A DNA stretch of 64,000 nt, taken from contig QKWP01000068.1 in assembly GCA_003550325.1 (NCBI GenBank), positions 522,444 to 586,443 on the forward strand, written 5' to 3'. Position 1 is the stretch's first letter, and each line of letters begins with the position of its first letter. Of this stretch, positions 1-10,682 are shown piece by piece. Position numbers and translations under genes: made by a program. Below the pieces are notes generated by a model, which had not been told where the DNA came from, made no database searches, and worked only from the letters and a program-made list of their open reading frames with translations. Source of the stretch: Gigaspora rosea. Taxonomy: Eukaryota; Glomeromycota; Glomeromycetes; Diversisporales; Gigasporaceae.

Positions 1-261
1 TTAATATTTCCCCAAGTTTAGTGATTCCGCAAGGTCAGTTCTATCGTGAAAAAAAAACACATAAATCTCGAAGTTTCTCCTAAAAAACATTTTATGTGCA
101 CTAACAAAAAGATTCATCACAAACTTTCAATATAAACATTAAGACTGAATCTATTACTAACCCAACTAAGATATCATATTTTAAAAGAATGGAGCAGGTA
201 AGCAAGTACGAATAATTCCGGCAAATACTGTGAAACTTAGTAAATTTGAGGAATGTATATA

Positions 262-454
262 CCGTATAGGCGCGTAATAATATACGAGCGTTATTTTAAT
301 TTTTTGAAAATTGCGTATTTGACTCAAAATAATGCCTATGCGTGTCTCGAATAACACGCCCCAAAATAAACACTTCCGAAATTAGTATAATAATTCAAAT
401 TATCGTGCAGGGTCTCGAAATAGTACGTCTGCTCGTTATTACGCGACTATACGG
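262..454. mobile_element. TA-flanked MITE in the 3' flank of gene copy A
   Basis: The ends are inverted repeats beginning CCGTATAG and continuing CGCGTAATAA, flanked by TA on both sides. The duplicate locus near 7500-7530 lacks it, so it inserted after the gene duplication. Length is 193 bp with no coding capacity. The TA duplication suggests Tc1/mariner-type mobilisation, but the terminal sequence does not settle the superfamily. Confidence 0.65.
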
Positions 455-771
455 TACAACTAAAAAGTATTTTAGATACTAAAGAATACAATTTAACAGC
501 AATATATATATTAATCAAAATGATAATAATATAATTACCATATGATAACTTCAAATAAAAGCAACTTGCAACTTTTAAAACATTGAGGTTTATATTTATA
601 TTAAACAAAGTTTCTACATCAACTATTAAAGGAATATTAAAAATACATGTCTATTAATTAATTAAAAGTTTCTATTATTTATTTTAAAATGCATTTAAAT
701 TTTATTTAATACAACAAAAAAAAAAAAGAAAGCATCAAATATCTTTATCAATAAGAGATGTTGTATTATAT

Positions 772-2616
772 TTAATTATTGTTTTTTTTAGTAGGATTTT
801 TCTTCTTATCAGTTGGTTCATTTGTATTAACGTCATTGGAAAGGGTTGAAGTATCCACACATAATAGGTCTCGTGGATCGTAAGTAAGTTCATCAGAATC
901 GTTGGGAGGACAAATCGAAATTTCCGAGTGAAATGAACGTCCACGTCGAATTAATTCTTTTTGAGTTACAAGATGTCCCCAAAAGTCCATAATTGGTAAA
1001 TCTTTATAATTTGGTAAATGATTGTCAGGTAATCCTTTCGATATCATATCTTCTTCCATTAATGGGAGGAGCCAGAGGCCTTTTTGTAATTTATCGAAAC
1101 CAAAGTGCATACCCTTCTCGGCATGATTAGTAGAAAAGCTTATAAAATTTTCATAATTAGGATAAAGCATTAGATAACCACGAAGATATATAAGTTCTAT
1201 GAAGTAACGTTTCCAAGAATTTTTTCTCCATATATTTGATCTACTTTCTGGAACTTCTATTTGTTGTAAATTAGGACCAGCAATGTCTTCTAATCTAGCA
1301 TTCAGATAATCATGAAATTCACGCCATATTTCAGGGAAAAATAAAACACCCCAACTACAAGGTATTTGACTAAGATATGGGGAATTATTAGGGTATTTTG
1401 TGTCTTGTAAAACTTCAGCAGCATTAAAAGGTCTACGACCAGTAGTTATATTAAATTCATTGAGTCTTGTATTGTAAAGGCTGATACCGTACAATCTACT
1501 GACTAAATTTTTATCATTGCCATATCTATATTTTAATATGCCGTATTTTGCCCATATGTAAAAGAACGGAGAAACTTCAATATCATCTTCTAAAATTATA
1601 GCGTAATCATCATTTGTAGTAGGATAATAAGATTCCACAACTGCGGTAATTAAGCCACCTTGCTGTATGCGGTATTTAATGTTCATTGGACCATAAGGCC
1701 ATTCAAACGTTTGACAATATTTAATAGTAATAGGATCAGCTTTTCGATCAATGTTTATCATGAGATGTACATTGTCATCAAAATAAATAGATGAATTGAG
1801 AGATTGCATAAGGCGTGATAGCGATCGAGGACGATTTTGAGTAATTACTTGTATTTGAATCTTTGGAGTGTTCCAGCCTATGATACAGTACAAATAATGA
1901 GGTTAAATATTAAATATATAAAAGTAAGTCAAAAAAGATAGAAAAAATGAACAGAAATATTAACAGAAATATTAATAGTAATACACACTTTTAAGTGCTT
2001 CTATAGATAAATCAGTTAACCACGTCATATATTTCGCTTGATCAATAGGTAATGCAATTTTCGTGATGGTATTATTTATTTGAGAAACAGCAACTAATGC
2101 GGCATCAACACCACGAATTGCTTCGTTTTTAGGATCATTTATATAAATCAAAACATCTGGCCGAATTTGATTCAATATATCACTTATTTCTTTGATAACT
2201 GGCATTAAGATATTTTCATCGCCTTTTTGAAGTTTTAGATCATATACTGGTACATCACAATTTGACAATAATGAATTGGACTTTATTAGTTCTTTACCGC
2301 TTATTCCACGACCGGTGACTATTACGTGTGTATTTACATTTTCAGCTTCTCTTTTTCTATGCAGATTACAATAAAGAGGTTGTAAATCGTTTGCATGCTG
2401 ATCATCGTCAACGACCAATATAATATTGCCATTACTATCATTTATTTCTTGAAACAGAGAGGAAATTGATTTATTAAAAGAACTATTTAATTGAATATAT
2501 ATTAACGAAACTAATAATAATATTAATAAAAATTCGACTAAAAATTTATTTCTAATCATTCTTTGATATGACCAAGATAGGTAGTCTCGTTTTCGATATT
2601 GTATAGTGTGAGCCAT
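772..2616 (-). CDS. Type II membrane glycosyltransferase-like protein, copy A (577 aa, two exons)
   Basis: Exon 1 is 2616-1989 and exon 2 is 1877-772. The 111-nt phase-1 intron has a GTGTGT donor and TAG acceptor, and its position is identical in the paralogue at 7949-9752. The chosen ATG gives a short basic cytosolic tail, one transmembrane segment at about residues 25-43, then a lumenal part, which is typical Golgi type II topology. Residues about 60-200 form an unidentified N-terminal domain. From residue 211 a GT-A-like domain starts (IQVITQNRPRSLSRLMQSL), with an acidic metal-binding motif ILEDDIEVSP (E306, D307, D308) resembling the EDD of GnT-I/GT13 and GT2-like enzymes. A conserved CSWGVLFFPEIWREF block and a FSTNHAEKG block follow. 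The C-terminus is Lys/Asn-rich. Sugar donor and acceptor cannot be read from sequence. Family assignment is by motif only; the gene looks intact. Confidence 0.85.
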
Positions 2617-2700
2617 ATTTATAATTTTATCAGAAACTTGGGAAAAATATTGATAAAGGAATAATAACGATCACTTAGTCATAGGAAGATGGGATTGATA
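2617..2700 (-). promoter_or_regulatory. Conserved 5' leader/promoter block of glycosyltransferase copy A
   Basis: About 34 nt upstream of the ATG lies TTGATAAAGGAATAATAA, followed by a block reading TCATAGGAAG. The same block stands about 38 nt upstream of the paralogue's ATG (9790-9830). Less constrained sequence around it has diverged, so this is the best candidate for a core promoter or leader element. No mapped transcription start is available. Confidence 0.45.
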
Positions 2701-3380
2701 AATAGTATTTTGTATTTTAAAAGATAATTATATTTTTAACAATTTGTAAATTAAGTACGACGTTTATTTATTAAAAAATTTTTAAAGTAAACAAGAATAT
2801 TTATGAATTTCCAGAATTTTCAAAATTATGCCAATTATTATCGTGCAAACTCTAATGTTTATAGATTTTTCCTATTATTTTTTTGTGTAAACAACATTTT
2901 CTTATTTTTTTTATTAGTGAAAGAGTCGTGTAACATGGTTCACAAATGAATGCATGCATGAAGATGGGTTTATTGTTTATATATTGTAAAACAATATGCG
3001 CGTTATACAAATGTGTAGCTGTAAGAAATATAATTTTTGAAACAAAGTTCCAAATTCTGCAATTAAAAAAAATTCTTTTCATGCAATTAATATTTGTTGA
3101 GTAAATAAAAGGAGTAAACCACTACGCAGGATTTTTGAGAGACTGCGAGTGTAATTTTCATAATTTGGGCCAGCTGTCATAATTCTGGTCAACTTGGATA
3201 ATCTGGCTTGAATGACCATCAATAGTGTTAACAGACAATATAGAATTATGTGAAAAAGTACCGATGTCCAAATTGCAAATTGGAATTTCAAAACCTTTCT
3301 CGTTTATAATTTTTTAAACACTAATGTTCCGATTTGGGTATTTTAAATTAAAAACCAAATATAGGCTTAAAGTCATGTAA
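2701..3380. other. Intergenic sequence, no gene seen
   Basis: AT-rich sequence upstream of glycosyltransferase copy A. Two short minus-strand ORFs (70 and 76 codons) lie here without recognisable domains. Part of the stretch (2900-3290) shows weak resemblance to 10030-10410 and may be distal duplicated 5' flank. Confidence 0.4.
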
Positions 3381-3600
3381 GTCACGGGATTGCCCGATGA
3401 TCGAACGATAATCGAATTACGGGGATAAGGGTTCTCATTATCACAATAATACTAAATACTATCTACAATCGTTTCCTTCATAAGCTAAAACTAAATCCTT
3501 ATATGTATTTTAATTCGTATGTGGCTTTAATCCTTCGATTGGAGATTCAATCACTCCTTTGGAGATTTAATCACTCGTTTGAAGCTTTGATCAATCAAAA
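3381..3600. repeat. Relic of the repeat that hosts the Tc1 element at 24.5 kb
   Basis: The stretch around AATAATACTAAATACTATC and CATAAGCTAAAACTAAA, followed by repeats of a CACTCGTTTGGAGA-type word, matches both flanks of the Tc1 insertion (24440-24493 and 26152-26345). Family not identified. This copy represents the Tc1-free state of the repeat. Confidence 0.55.
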
Positions 3601-3683
3601 AATTGTAAACCTTGTGCAGCATCATCTTCTTTTATAATAGTTTATTTATGTCTCCTATTTATCATTTTTATAAATGTGTATTA

Positions 3684-4058
3684 GGCCACGCAAAGTTTTT
3701 TTCGTTTTTGCATAGCATGGTGTTCCAAAATTTCAGTCGGCTTTTGGGTCGGATTTTTTTTTATTTTGGTTTTTTATTTTATTTTATTTTTTTTTTTTAA
3801 TCTACTGTAAATTAATATGCTCAAGTTCACATCTAAGGACACGCAAAGTTAATTTTTTCGATTTGCATAACATGGAATCAGAAAATTTTTTTTCGGATCA
3901 ATCGGAAAATTAAGGCCACCATCGGGCGACACCGGTGAAAAATTAAATAGCAAAAAACGGAATACTGTAATTGGCACGATTGAAATTTAAAAAAAAACTT
4001 TTTTTTGAAAAATTGGGTCAGCGGGTTATGCAAAACGAAAAATTAACTTTGCGTGGCC
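3684..4058. mobile_element. PIF/Harbinger-like MITE, family A copy 1
   Basis: Inverted ends start GGCCACGCAAAGTT and close with AACTTTGCGTGGCC, flanked by a TTA duplication on each side (3681-3683 and 4059-4061). A 3-bp TTA duplication with GG-starting ends fits PIF/Harbinger. Inside, at about 3836-3870, is a second copy of the terminal sequence, so the 375-bp element looks like one head nested in another. It is non-coding; the short ORF here is chance. Confidence 0.7.
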
Positions 4059-4494
4059 TTAATATTTAAAAAATGTAACAAGACTGATGAAAATGAAAAA
4101 GAAAACACTTGCCATTTGATTGATCCAAAAACTGTATACAGTATCTCTAATTGTGTAATCTGAACTATATGGCAAAATCAAAAACTATCTGATTTAACAA
4201 AATTTCTATATGATCTGATCGATTTTTAAACAATAATATAAAAATTTCATATTATCAAATCAAAGTTTTCCAAATAATAGAAAACCTACACGAATATAAC
4301 AATTTCGTGAAGTGCATGAAAATAAAATGTTTTAATAAAATCAAATTAATTTACTGTTAAAATATGAAAATTTGTTTAAAACGAAAGAAAATTCGCTTAT
4401 CTTTTAATCAGTCCAAAGACTTGTATATTTCTATTCGAATAAAACTTTTGCATGATCTGTCAATTATGACCAAAAAAAAAAAAAAAAAATAGTA
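4059..4494. other. AT-rich spacer, nothing recognised
   Basis: No gene or clear repeat is seen. It ends with a 17-base A run just before the next MITE. Confidence 0.4.
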
Positions 4495-4806
4495 GGCCAC
4501 GCAAAGTTAATTTTCGGTTTACATTCCAATCGTTGTGCCAATTGTTCGATTTTTGAAATTTATTTTTCCCGCTATTCTCATCCGGTGTCATCCGAAGGAG
4601 ACCATAGTTTCCCGTAATTGTCGACAGAACTGACGGAAAAATATGATGTGAAAATGAAAAATTAACTTTGCATAACCTTAAATGTGACATTATTGACATT
4701 TATTCTATTAATTCACAGTAAATTAAAATAAAAAAAAAACTCGACCTACCGACCAAAGTTTCCAGATTCCATGTAATACAAAACGAAAGATCAGCTTTGC
4801 GTTGCC
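4495..4806. mobile_element. PIF/Harbinger-like MITE, family A copy 2
   Basis: It has the same terminal GGCCACGCAAAG and internal AATTTACTGTAAATTAA-type sequence as the copy at 3684-4058, here 312 bp and more diverged. Flanks are GTA and TTA, an imperfect 3-bp duplication. It also contains the internal secondary terminal repeat (near 4660-4680). Confidence 0.6.
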
Positions 4807-4924
4807 TTATCATGATTATCTGATTCAAAAACTTTCCAAGAATAGAAAACCTACATTACTATAATATTGCACAAATTACGCAAAAGTGAAATATTATAAT
4901 AAGATCATATTTCTATCGTAGGAT

Positions 4925-5289
4925 TAGTGGTAGGGAAAATGCGCATTTTATAATAACGTCGCATGAATGCGTATTAATGCGCACGTTATATAAAATGCAC
5001 ATGATATCGCATGATATAATTTTTGGAATTTATATTTCCCTTCGGAAAATATCGGATACGTGCTCCAATTTTTACCCCGAGTTTGCTCTTCTTTTATGTT
5101 CATTCATTTTCTTTTCAGAATTTTTCGAGACTTTTGCATCCATATTCCTTAATTCCGCCTGACAATATGCTCCCTGGCCTAAATTATATATACTTCAATT
5201 TTCCTATACTGTATAAAATTTAAATGGGATAAAATGCGCATGAATGCGCATTAATACGCATGATTAAGGAATCATGAAACCCATCTCTA
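4925..5289. mobile_element. hAT-type MITE, family B copy 1
   Basis: Ends read TAGTGGTAGGGAAAATGCGC and, inverted, TAGAGATGGGTTTCATG, the TAGNGNTGGG pattern of hAT termini. Flanks CGTAGGAT and CTTAGGAT (4917-4924, 5290-5297) form a 7/8-matching 8-bp duplication. Subterminal tandem ATGCGCAT words flank a unique core. The length is 365 bp, with no transposase. Confidence 0.8.
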
Positions 5290-5486
5290 CTTAGGATTCT
5301 ACTAACAATATGGGTTTTAATATAATTGTTATATATAAATGAAAAGTTTCATCAAACGAAAAAAAAACATTTATCATTTAATTAGTTCAAATTCTTGTAT
5401 ATTCTTACCATCACCTACCCTTACTACTACACCTTTCTATATTTTAATCTTTTTTACACCTCCGGATTGAAATAATATCTCACGAT

Positions 5487-5813
5487 TAGAGATGGGTTTC
5501 ATGCGTGCGCATTCATGCGCATTTTATCCCATCTAAATTTATATAGGAAAATTAAAGTATATAGAATTTAGGCCAGGGAGCGTATTGTCGGGCGGAATTA
5601 AGGAATATGGATGCAAAAGTCTCGAAAATTCCGAAAAGAAAATGAATGAACATAAAAGAAGAACAAGATTGGAGCAAATATTTGAGCACGTATCCGATAT
5701 TTTCCGAAGGAAGGGAAAATATAAATTCCAAAAAATTATATCATGCGATATCATGCGCATTAATGCGCATTCATGTGCATGTTATTATAAAATGACCATT
5801 TTTCTAATCACTA
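5487..5813. mobile_element. hAT-type MITE, family B copy 2
   Basis: Opposite orientation to the copy at 4925. It is flanked by a perfect 8-bp duplication CTCACGAT (5479-5486, 5814-5821). The core and the ATGCGCAT-rich subterminal regions match copies 1 and 3. It is 327 bp, and the open frames across it are artefacts. Confidence 0.85.
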
Positions 5814-6129
5814 CTCACGATGTATCTTTAAAATTATTACTCCATGCCATGATTTGTTCTATCATACCTCACATAACTATTTAACTCACTGCAACTTGCA
5901 TCTGTACCATAAAGAACCTTGTTATTTCATAAAAGTAATGAAAATCGGCTATGTATTACATAAATATCAACTTGATGGTATGTACATACGCATGCATATT
6001 ACGTCATGCATGTATTGATTAAGAATTTCAAGTGTGTAACTTCAGGAGTAGATGTTTAAATTCAAACACGGTATTATTGTGTTGCCAAGGGCCTTGTTCC
6101 CTTGCAGCTTGTAAATAAATATGCATTTA
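5814..6129. other. Spacer, nothing recognised
   Basis: No gene or clear repeat structure in this AT-rich stretch between MITE B copy 2 and the second duplication unit. Confidence 0.35.
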
Positions 6130-6414
6130 ATGTTCCCCAAGTTAATGATTCGGTCAATCAAGGATAAGACCAGGTGTATTGTGAAAAAAATCAGATTAAT
6201 CTTTGAAATTTGCCTAAAAAATATTTTCGTTGCACTAATAAAAAAATTTCTCACAAATTTTAGTATAATATTCCCATTGTTCTATTTGCTAGAGATTTGA
6301 CTCAGGTGGGATCGGGCAACCGGGTCAAGTTATAGCCACCCGGGTGGTCGACCCATAGATGACTCGTAGGTCAAACCACAGTTGACCCGTGGGTTAAACC
6401 ATCGTGTATAAAAT

Positions 6415-6753
6415 TAGAGATTGATTTCATGCGTGCGCATGATTCCTTAATCATGCGCATGTTTTTGGAATCATGCGAATTTTAAATTTTATATAGGAAA
6501 ATTAAAGTATATATAATTTAGGCCAGGGAGCATATTGTCAGGCGGAATTAAGAAATATGGATGCAAAAGTCTCGAAAAATTCTGACAAGAAAATGAATGA
6601 CATAAAAATTTGAGCACGTATCCGATATTATCCGAAGGGAAATTATAAATTCCAAAAATTATATCATGCGATATCATGCGCATTTTTTATAACGTGAAAT
6701 TAATGCGCATTCATACGCATGTTATTATAAAATGCGCATTTTCCCCATCACTA
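6415..6753. mobile_element. hAT-type MITE, family B copy 3 (nested)
   Basis: Same core and TAGAGAT...ATCACTA termini as the copies at 4925 and 5487. It is nested in the 6290-7408 element. The flanking 8 bases are both AT-rich but do not match well, so the duplication is decayed or untraceable. Confidence 0.75.
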
Positions 6754-7101
6754 ATATAAATATACAAGCTGGGTAAACCCAAATTAAATTATAGTTTGGC
6801 TTGCTTTTTGTTATTGGCTTTTATCGTTTTCCCGACAACCACTTTCCCTAAAATGTCCAAATCACCGCCCGAATTTGGTTAGGGTTAGTTCCAGTCAGGG
6901 ATTTTATTTTCGGGAAAATGATAAGAGGCTCCTTTGTTATATTATTCTTGTTTATCGAAAACTTTAACCGCTGACTTTATACAATATTTTTTTTTTAGCG
7001 GGATCATTATACAATAATTTGGTTTTTTTTTTCTTGGCAGAAGCTTAGAAACTTAGTCTGTCAGGTAGCTCGTGAGTGATTCGTCGGGTGACCACCCATC
7101 C

Positions 7102-7325
7102 CAGGGTTGGCAATGGATATACTCAATTGAAAAAATTGCAAACCAATGGAGCCAATTGAACCAATGGAACCAATGGGGCCAAATGGAGCCAATGGAATTA
7201 GATATTAGTTATTAACAAATACTATATTATAAAGCTAGTTGTTCTCCATTGGTTTCATGGAGCAATGGAGTGATGCCAATGGAGTTGTTCTCCATTCATC
7301 CCAATGGATAAATGTGCCAACCTTG
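7102..7325. mobile_element. CAGGGTTGGCAA-type MITE (nested)
   Basis: It begins CAGGGTTGGCAATGGA and ends with the inverse (TGCCAACCTTG). The interior is low-complexity CCAATGGAG/CCATTGG words. The same terminal repeat delimits 52896-53035, where the 8-bp duplication is clear, so hAT type is likely. Flanks here (CCACCCAT / CCACCCGA) are only similar. Confidence 0.6.
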
Positions 7326-7408
7326 CCCACCCGATTTCCACCCGGATAACTCATATCTCACCTGTCGGGTGACCCGGGAGGTGATTTTTTAGACGGGTCA
7401 AATCACTA

Positions 7409-7948
7409 ATCCAAACTAAGATTTACATTTTAAAAATAATGGGACGTGTAAGTAAGCACGAATAATCACAGCAAATACAGTAGAAATTTTTGGAAAAATT
7501 TATAAATTCGATAAATTTATAACTTGATAAATTATTTTAAGATACTAAAGAATACAATAACATTATGTACATTATTCTAAAATTATAATATTAATAATCT
7601 AATTACTATTTGATAACTAAACAAGAAGTAACTTCAAAAGCAACTTGTAACTTCAATTAAATGCTAAAGAAAAAAAACAAATATTGAGTTTTTAATTGGA
7701 TCAAATTTTTTTACAATTTAGATATAAAAATTAGACATATACAGCGCATCAACTTGAAAGGAATATTAAATGAATATCTTCTATTAACTAATATAAATGC
7801 TTCTATTTTTAATGCAGTAATTTGAGTAAAAAGTTATCTAACCTTTCCATTTCTCAAAACAAAAAAAAATTTTAAAGATCTTTTTTATCAACACGAGATT
7901 TTGTATTATCTTTTTTATTAACAAGAGATTTTATATTATCTTCAATTA
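7409..7948. other. 3' flank of glycosyltransferase copy B
   Basis: Duplicated non-coding flank (matches about 150-260 and 455-771). No independent gene. Confidence 0.5.
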
Positions 7949-9752
7949 TTAACTCTTTGTTTCCTCAGTCGTTATTTCAATTGTATATACATCATTGGAA
8001 AGTGTTGAATTATCCACACATAATAAGTCTTGGGGATCGTAAGTGAGTTCATCAAGTTCGTTAGGAGGAGGGCAAATCGAAATTTTCGAGTGCAGTGAAC
8101 GTCCACGTCTAATTAATTCTTCCTGAGGCACAAGATTTCCCCAAAAGTCCATAGTTGGTAAATCATCGTAATCTGGTAAATGACCATCAGGTAACCCTTC
8201 TGATATAATATCTTCTTCCATTAATGGAAGGAGCCAGAGACCTTTTTCCTTTTTCTTGAAACCAAAGTGAACACCAGTCTCAGCATGATTAGTGGAAAAA
8301 CTGGTAAAATCTTCATAATTAGGATAAAGCATCATATAACCACGAAGATAAATAAGTTCTATAAAGAAACGTTTCCAAGAACTTGTCCACATATTTGATC
8401 TACTTTCTGGAATTTCTATTTGTTGTAAATTAGGACCAGTAGTATCATCTAATCTAGCTCTAAGATAATCATGAAATTCACGCCATACTTCAGGGAAAAA
8501 TAAAGCACCCCAACTACATGGTACTTGAATAAGATATGGAGAATTATTAGGGTATTTTGTATTTTCTAAAACGTCAACGGGATTAAATCGTCTACGACCA
8601 GTAGTTATATTAAATTCATTGAGTCTTGTATTATAAAGGCTGACACCATATAATCTGTTGACTAAATTTCTATCAGTTCCATATCTATATTTTAAGATTG
8701 TATATTTTGCCCATATGTAATAGAATGGAGAAACTTCAATATCATCTTCTAAAATTATAGCGTAATCATCATTGGTAATAGGATAATAAGATTCTACTAT
8801 GGAAGTAACCAAACCACCTTGTTTTATGCGGTATTTATTATTTATTTGACCATAAGGCCATTCAAATGTTTTGCAATATTTAACAGTTACAGGATCAGCG
8901 CTTCGATCTATGTTCATAGTGAGATGTACTTTGTCGCCGAAATAAATAGACGAATTGAGAGATTGCATAAGACGTGCTAGAGATTGAGGACGATCTTGTG
9001 TAATTACTTGTATTAGAATATTTGGAGTATTCCAGTCTGTGATAAGTATAATGGTAAAAAAGTAAAAAATAAATAAACCTAAATATATAAATTATAGAAA
9101 ACATGAGTAAAATGTTAAAATACATACTTTTAAGTGCCTCTATAGGTAAATCAGTTAACCACAACATATATTTCGTGTCTTCAATAGGTAGTGCAATTTT
9201 TGTAATGGTATGATTTCTTTGAGAAGCATCAATTAGAGTGGCATCAACACCACGCATTGCTTCATTTTTAGGATCATTTATATAAATCAGAACAGCGGGT
9301 TGAATTTGATCTATCGCACTACTTAAATCTTTAATAACTGATATGAAAATATTTTCATTGCTTTTTTGAAGTTCTAAATCATATACAGGTACATCACAAT
9401 TTGATAATAATGAATTGGACTCTCTTAATTCTTTACCACTTATTCCACGACCAGTAACTATTACGTGTGTATTTACATTTTCAACATTTCCCTTTTTATG
9501 TAAATTGCAATAAAGATGTTGTAAACTGTTTGCATGTTTATCACTGTCAATAACGAATATAATATTTTCGTTATTAACATTAATTTCTTGAAGTTGAGAG
9601 TTTGATTTTGTAAAAGTATTATTTAAATGTAAAAATATTAATGAAATTAAAAAAAATATGAATACACATTCTGCGATAAATTTATTTCTAACTATTCTTT
9701 GATATGACCAAATCAGGTAGTCTCGTTTTCGATATTGTACAGTGTAAGTCAT
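7949..9752 (-). CDS. Type II membrane glycosyltransferase-like protein, copy B (570 aa, two exons)
   Basis: Exon 1 is 9752-9128 and exon 2 is 9036-7949. The 91-nt phase-1 intron has a GTATGT donor and CACAG acceptor at exactly the paralogue's splice position. Topology is the same: basic cytosolic tail, transmembrane segment at about residues 24-43, and lumenal catalytic part. The ILEDDIEVSP acidic motif, the CSWGALFFPEVWREF block and FSTNHAETG are kept. Substitutions concentrate outside these blocks (for example the stem after the membrane anchor), suggesting purifying selection on both copies. The C-terminus is shorter and Glu/Thr-rich rather than Lys/Asn-rich. Function beyond a GT-A-type glycosyltransferase (GT13/GT2-like by motif) cannot be read. 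Confidence 0.85.
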
Positions 9753-9835
9753 GGTTATAGCTTTACCAGAGAATAAACCAAAAAGAATGTTGATAAAGGA
9801 ATAATAATGATTAATTGGTCATAGGAAGGGTAAAT
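9753..9835 (-). promoter_or_regulatory. Conserved 5' leader/promoter block of glycosyltransferase copy B
   Basis: Contains TTGATAAAGGAATAATAA (9790-9807) and TCATAGGAAG at the same spacing from the ATG as in copy A, within otherwise diverged sequence. Confidence 0.45.
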
Positions 9836-10509
9836 GTATTTAAAAAAAAAACAATTTTAATTATAACCATTTGTAAATTAAATACAGCGTTTATTTATTT
9901 AAAAATTTGAGTTTTTTTTTAATACAAAATTTATTATTAACATATTATAAAATTTCCAAAAAAAGTTATATAATTTATTATCTATATATATATAAACGGG
10001 ATAAATTATTCCACCGGGAATTTTGTGCCATGAAATTCTATTAGTGTTTGGATCGTGAAACATGTATGTAGAGACTTGCGTGCGTTATTTTGCATGTGTG
10101 ATTAAATAATATAGTGGAAATTGATATTGTGCATTCGAAACGACAGATTGACCAAAAAATATAAACAAACAGTGTAGCATTTTATGTAAATTAGAAAAAA
10201 TTCACGATATAAGAATCATTTTACCATAGTAATATGCAATAATATTATATGCATAATTGTACGAAACACTCCTGATTGTTTATAATTTAGCTCTTTGCAC
10301 GTTTAAAATAAAGAGTCAAACCAATATTTTGATTTACAGCTAGAATTTTCCAAAAATACGAAATAGAAATTTATACTCACTATAAATGCAGCCGTCCAAT
10401 TGCTAATACACATATTTTTAAATGTATACTTAATAGCTCGCCATTGAAGAGATCACTTAGGAAACTCTGATTTCATTCACTCAATTCACTCTGACTGAGG
10501 AAGAAAGTA
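9836..10509. other. Intergenic sequence, no gene seen
   Basis: AT-rich upstream region of glycosyltransferase copy B. Parts near 10030-10410 may correspond to the distal flank of copy A. No ORF of note. Confidence 0.4.
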
Positions 10510-10682
10510 TGCTCTACCCTCGTTATAACGGACCTGCCATGCTGGAAAATTCCGTCTGTTGTAATGAATATCCGTTGTTGCATTATATAGTATAATAATG
10601 ATAATTTTAAATGTTCTAGAGAATTACTCCGTTATAATGAGGGATTCGTTTGAACGAGGTCCGCTATAGCGAGGGTAGAGTG
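10510..10682. mobile_element. pogo/Tigger-like MITE
   Basis: Inverted ends CTCTACCCTCGTTATA and TATAGCGAGGGTAGAG continue into a GCGGACC-like word, flanked by TA on each side. The CTCGTTATAACGGACC style of terminus resembles Tigger/pogo ends. The length is 173 bp, non-coding. Confidence 0.75.

Larger units (their letters stand above)
1..2780. repeat. Segmental duplication, copy A (glycosyltransferase unit)
   Basis: This block and 6130-9910 are the same unit: 3' flank, two-exon gene and 5' flank align throughout. The 3' flank here (about 1-240 and 455-560) matches 6130-6270 and 7405-7560. The 5' flank keeps a conserved stretch just upstream of each start codon, and similarity fades near 2780 (9910 in copy B). 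Weaker resemblance may extend to about 3290/10410. The copies differ by separate insertions: a small TA-flanked MITE here (262-454) and a 1.1-kb element in copy B (6290-7408). Each copy thus shows the other's empty site. Confidence 0.85.
6290..7408. mobile_element. Non-autonomous hAT-like element in the 3' flank of gene copy B
   Basis: Inverted ends TAGAGATTTGACTC and GGGTCAAATCACTA bound a stretch absent from the duplicate locus near 130-170, which shows the empty site. Subterminal sequence is rich in GGGTCAACC/GGTGACCC-type words. No clear target duplication can be read. It carries two later insertions: hAT MITE B copy 3 (6415-6753) and a CAGGGTTGGCAA element (7102-7325). No coding capacity seen. 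Confidence 0.65.
6130..9910. repeat. Segmental duplication, copy B (glycosyltransferase unit)
   Basis: Homologous to 1-2780. It is lengthened by an insertion (6290-7408) in the 3' flank. Intron position, promoter block and gene order are conserved, and the proteins are roughly 80% identical over the catalytic core by direct reading. The duplication is therefore not very recent. Confidence 0.85.

Noticed and set aside
2852-3291. Two adjacent minus-strand ORFs (76 and 70 codons) as a gene upstream of glycosyltransferase copy A
   Set aside because: No domain, no convincing splice join, and no clear conserved counterpart upstream of copy B.
5585-5884. 99-codon ORF
   Set aside because: Lies within hAT MITE B copy 2 and its flank; the frame is not kept in sister copies.
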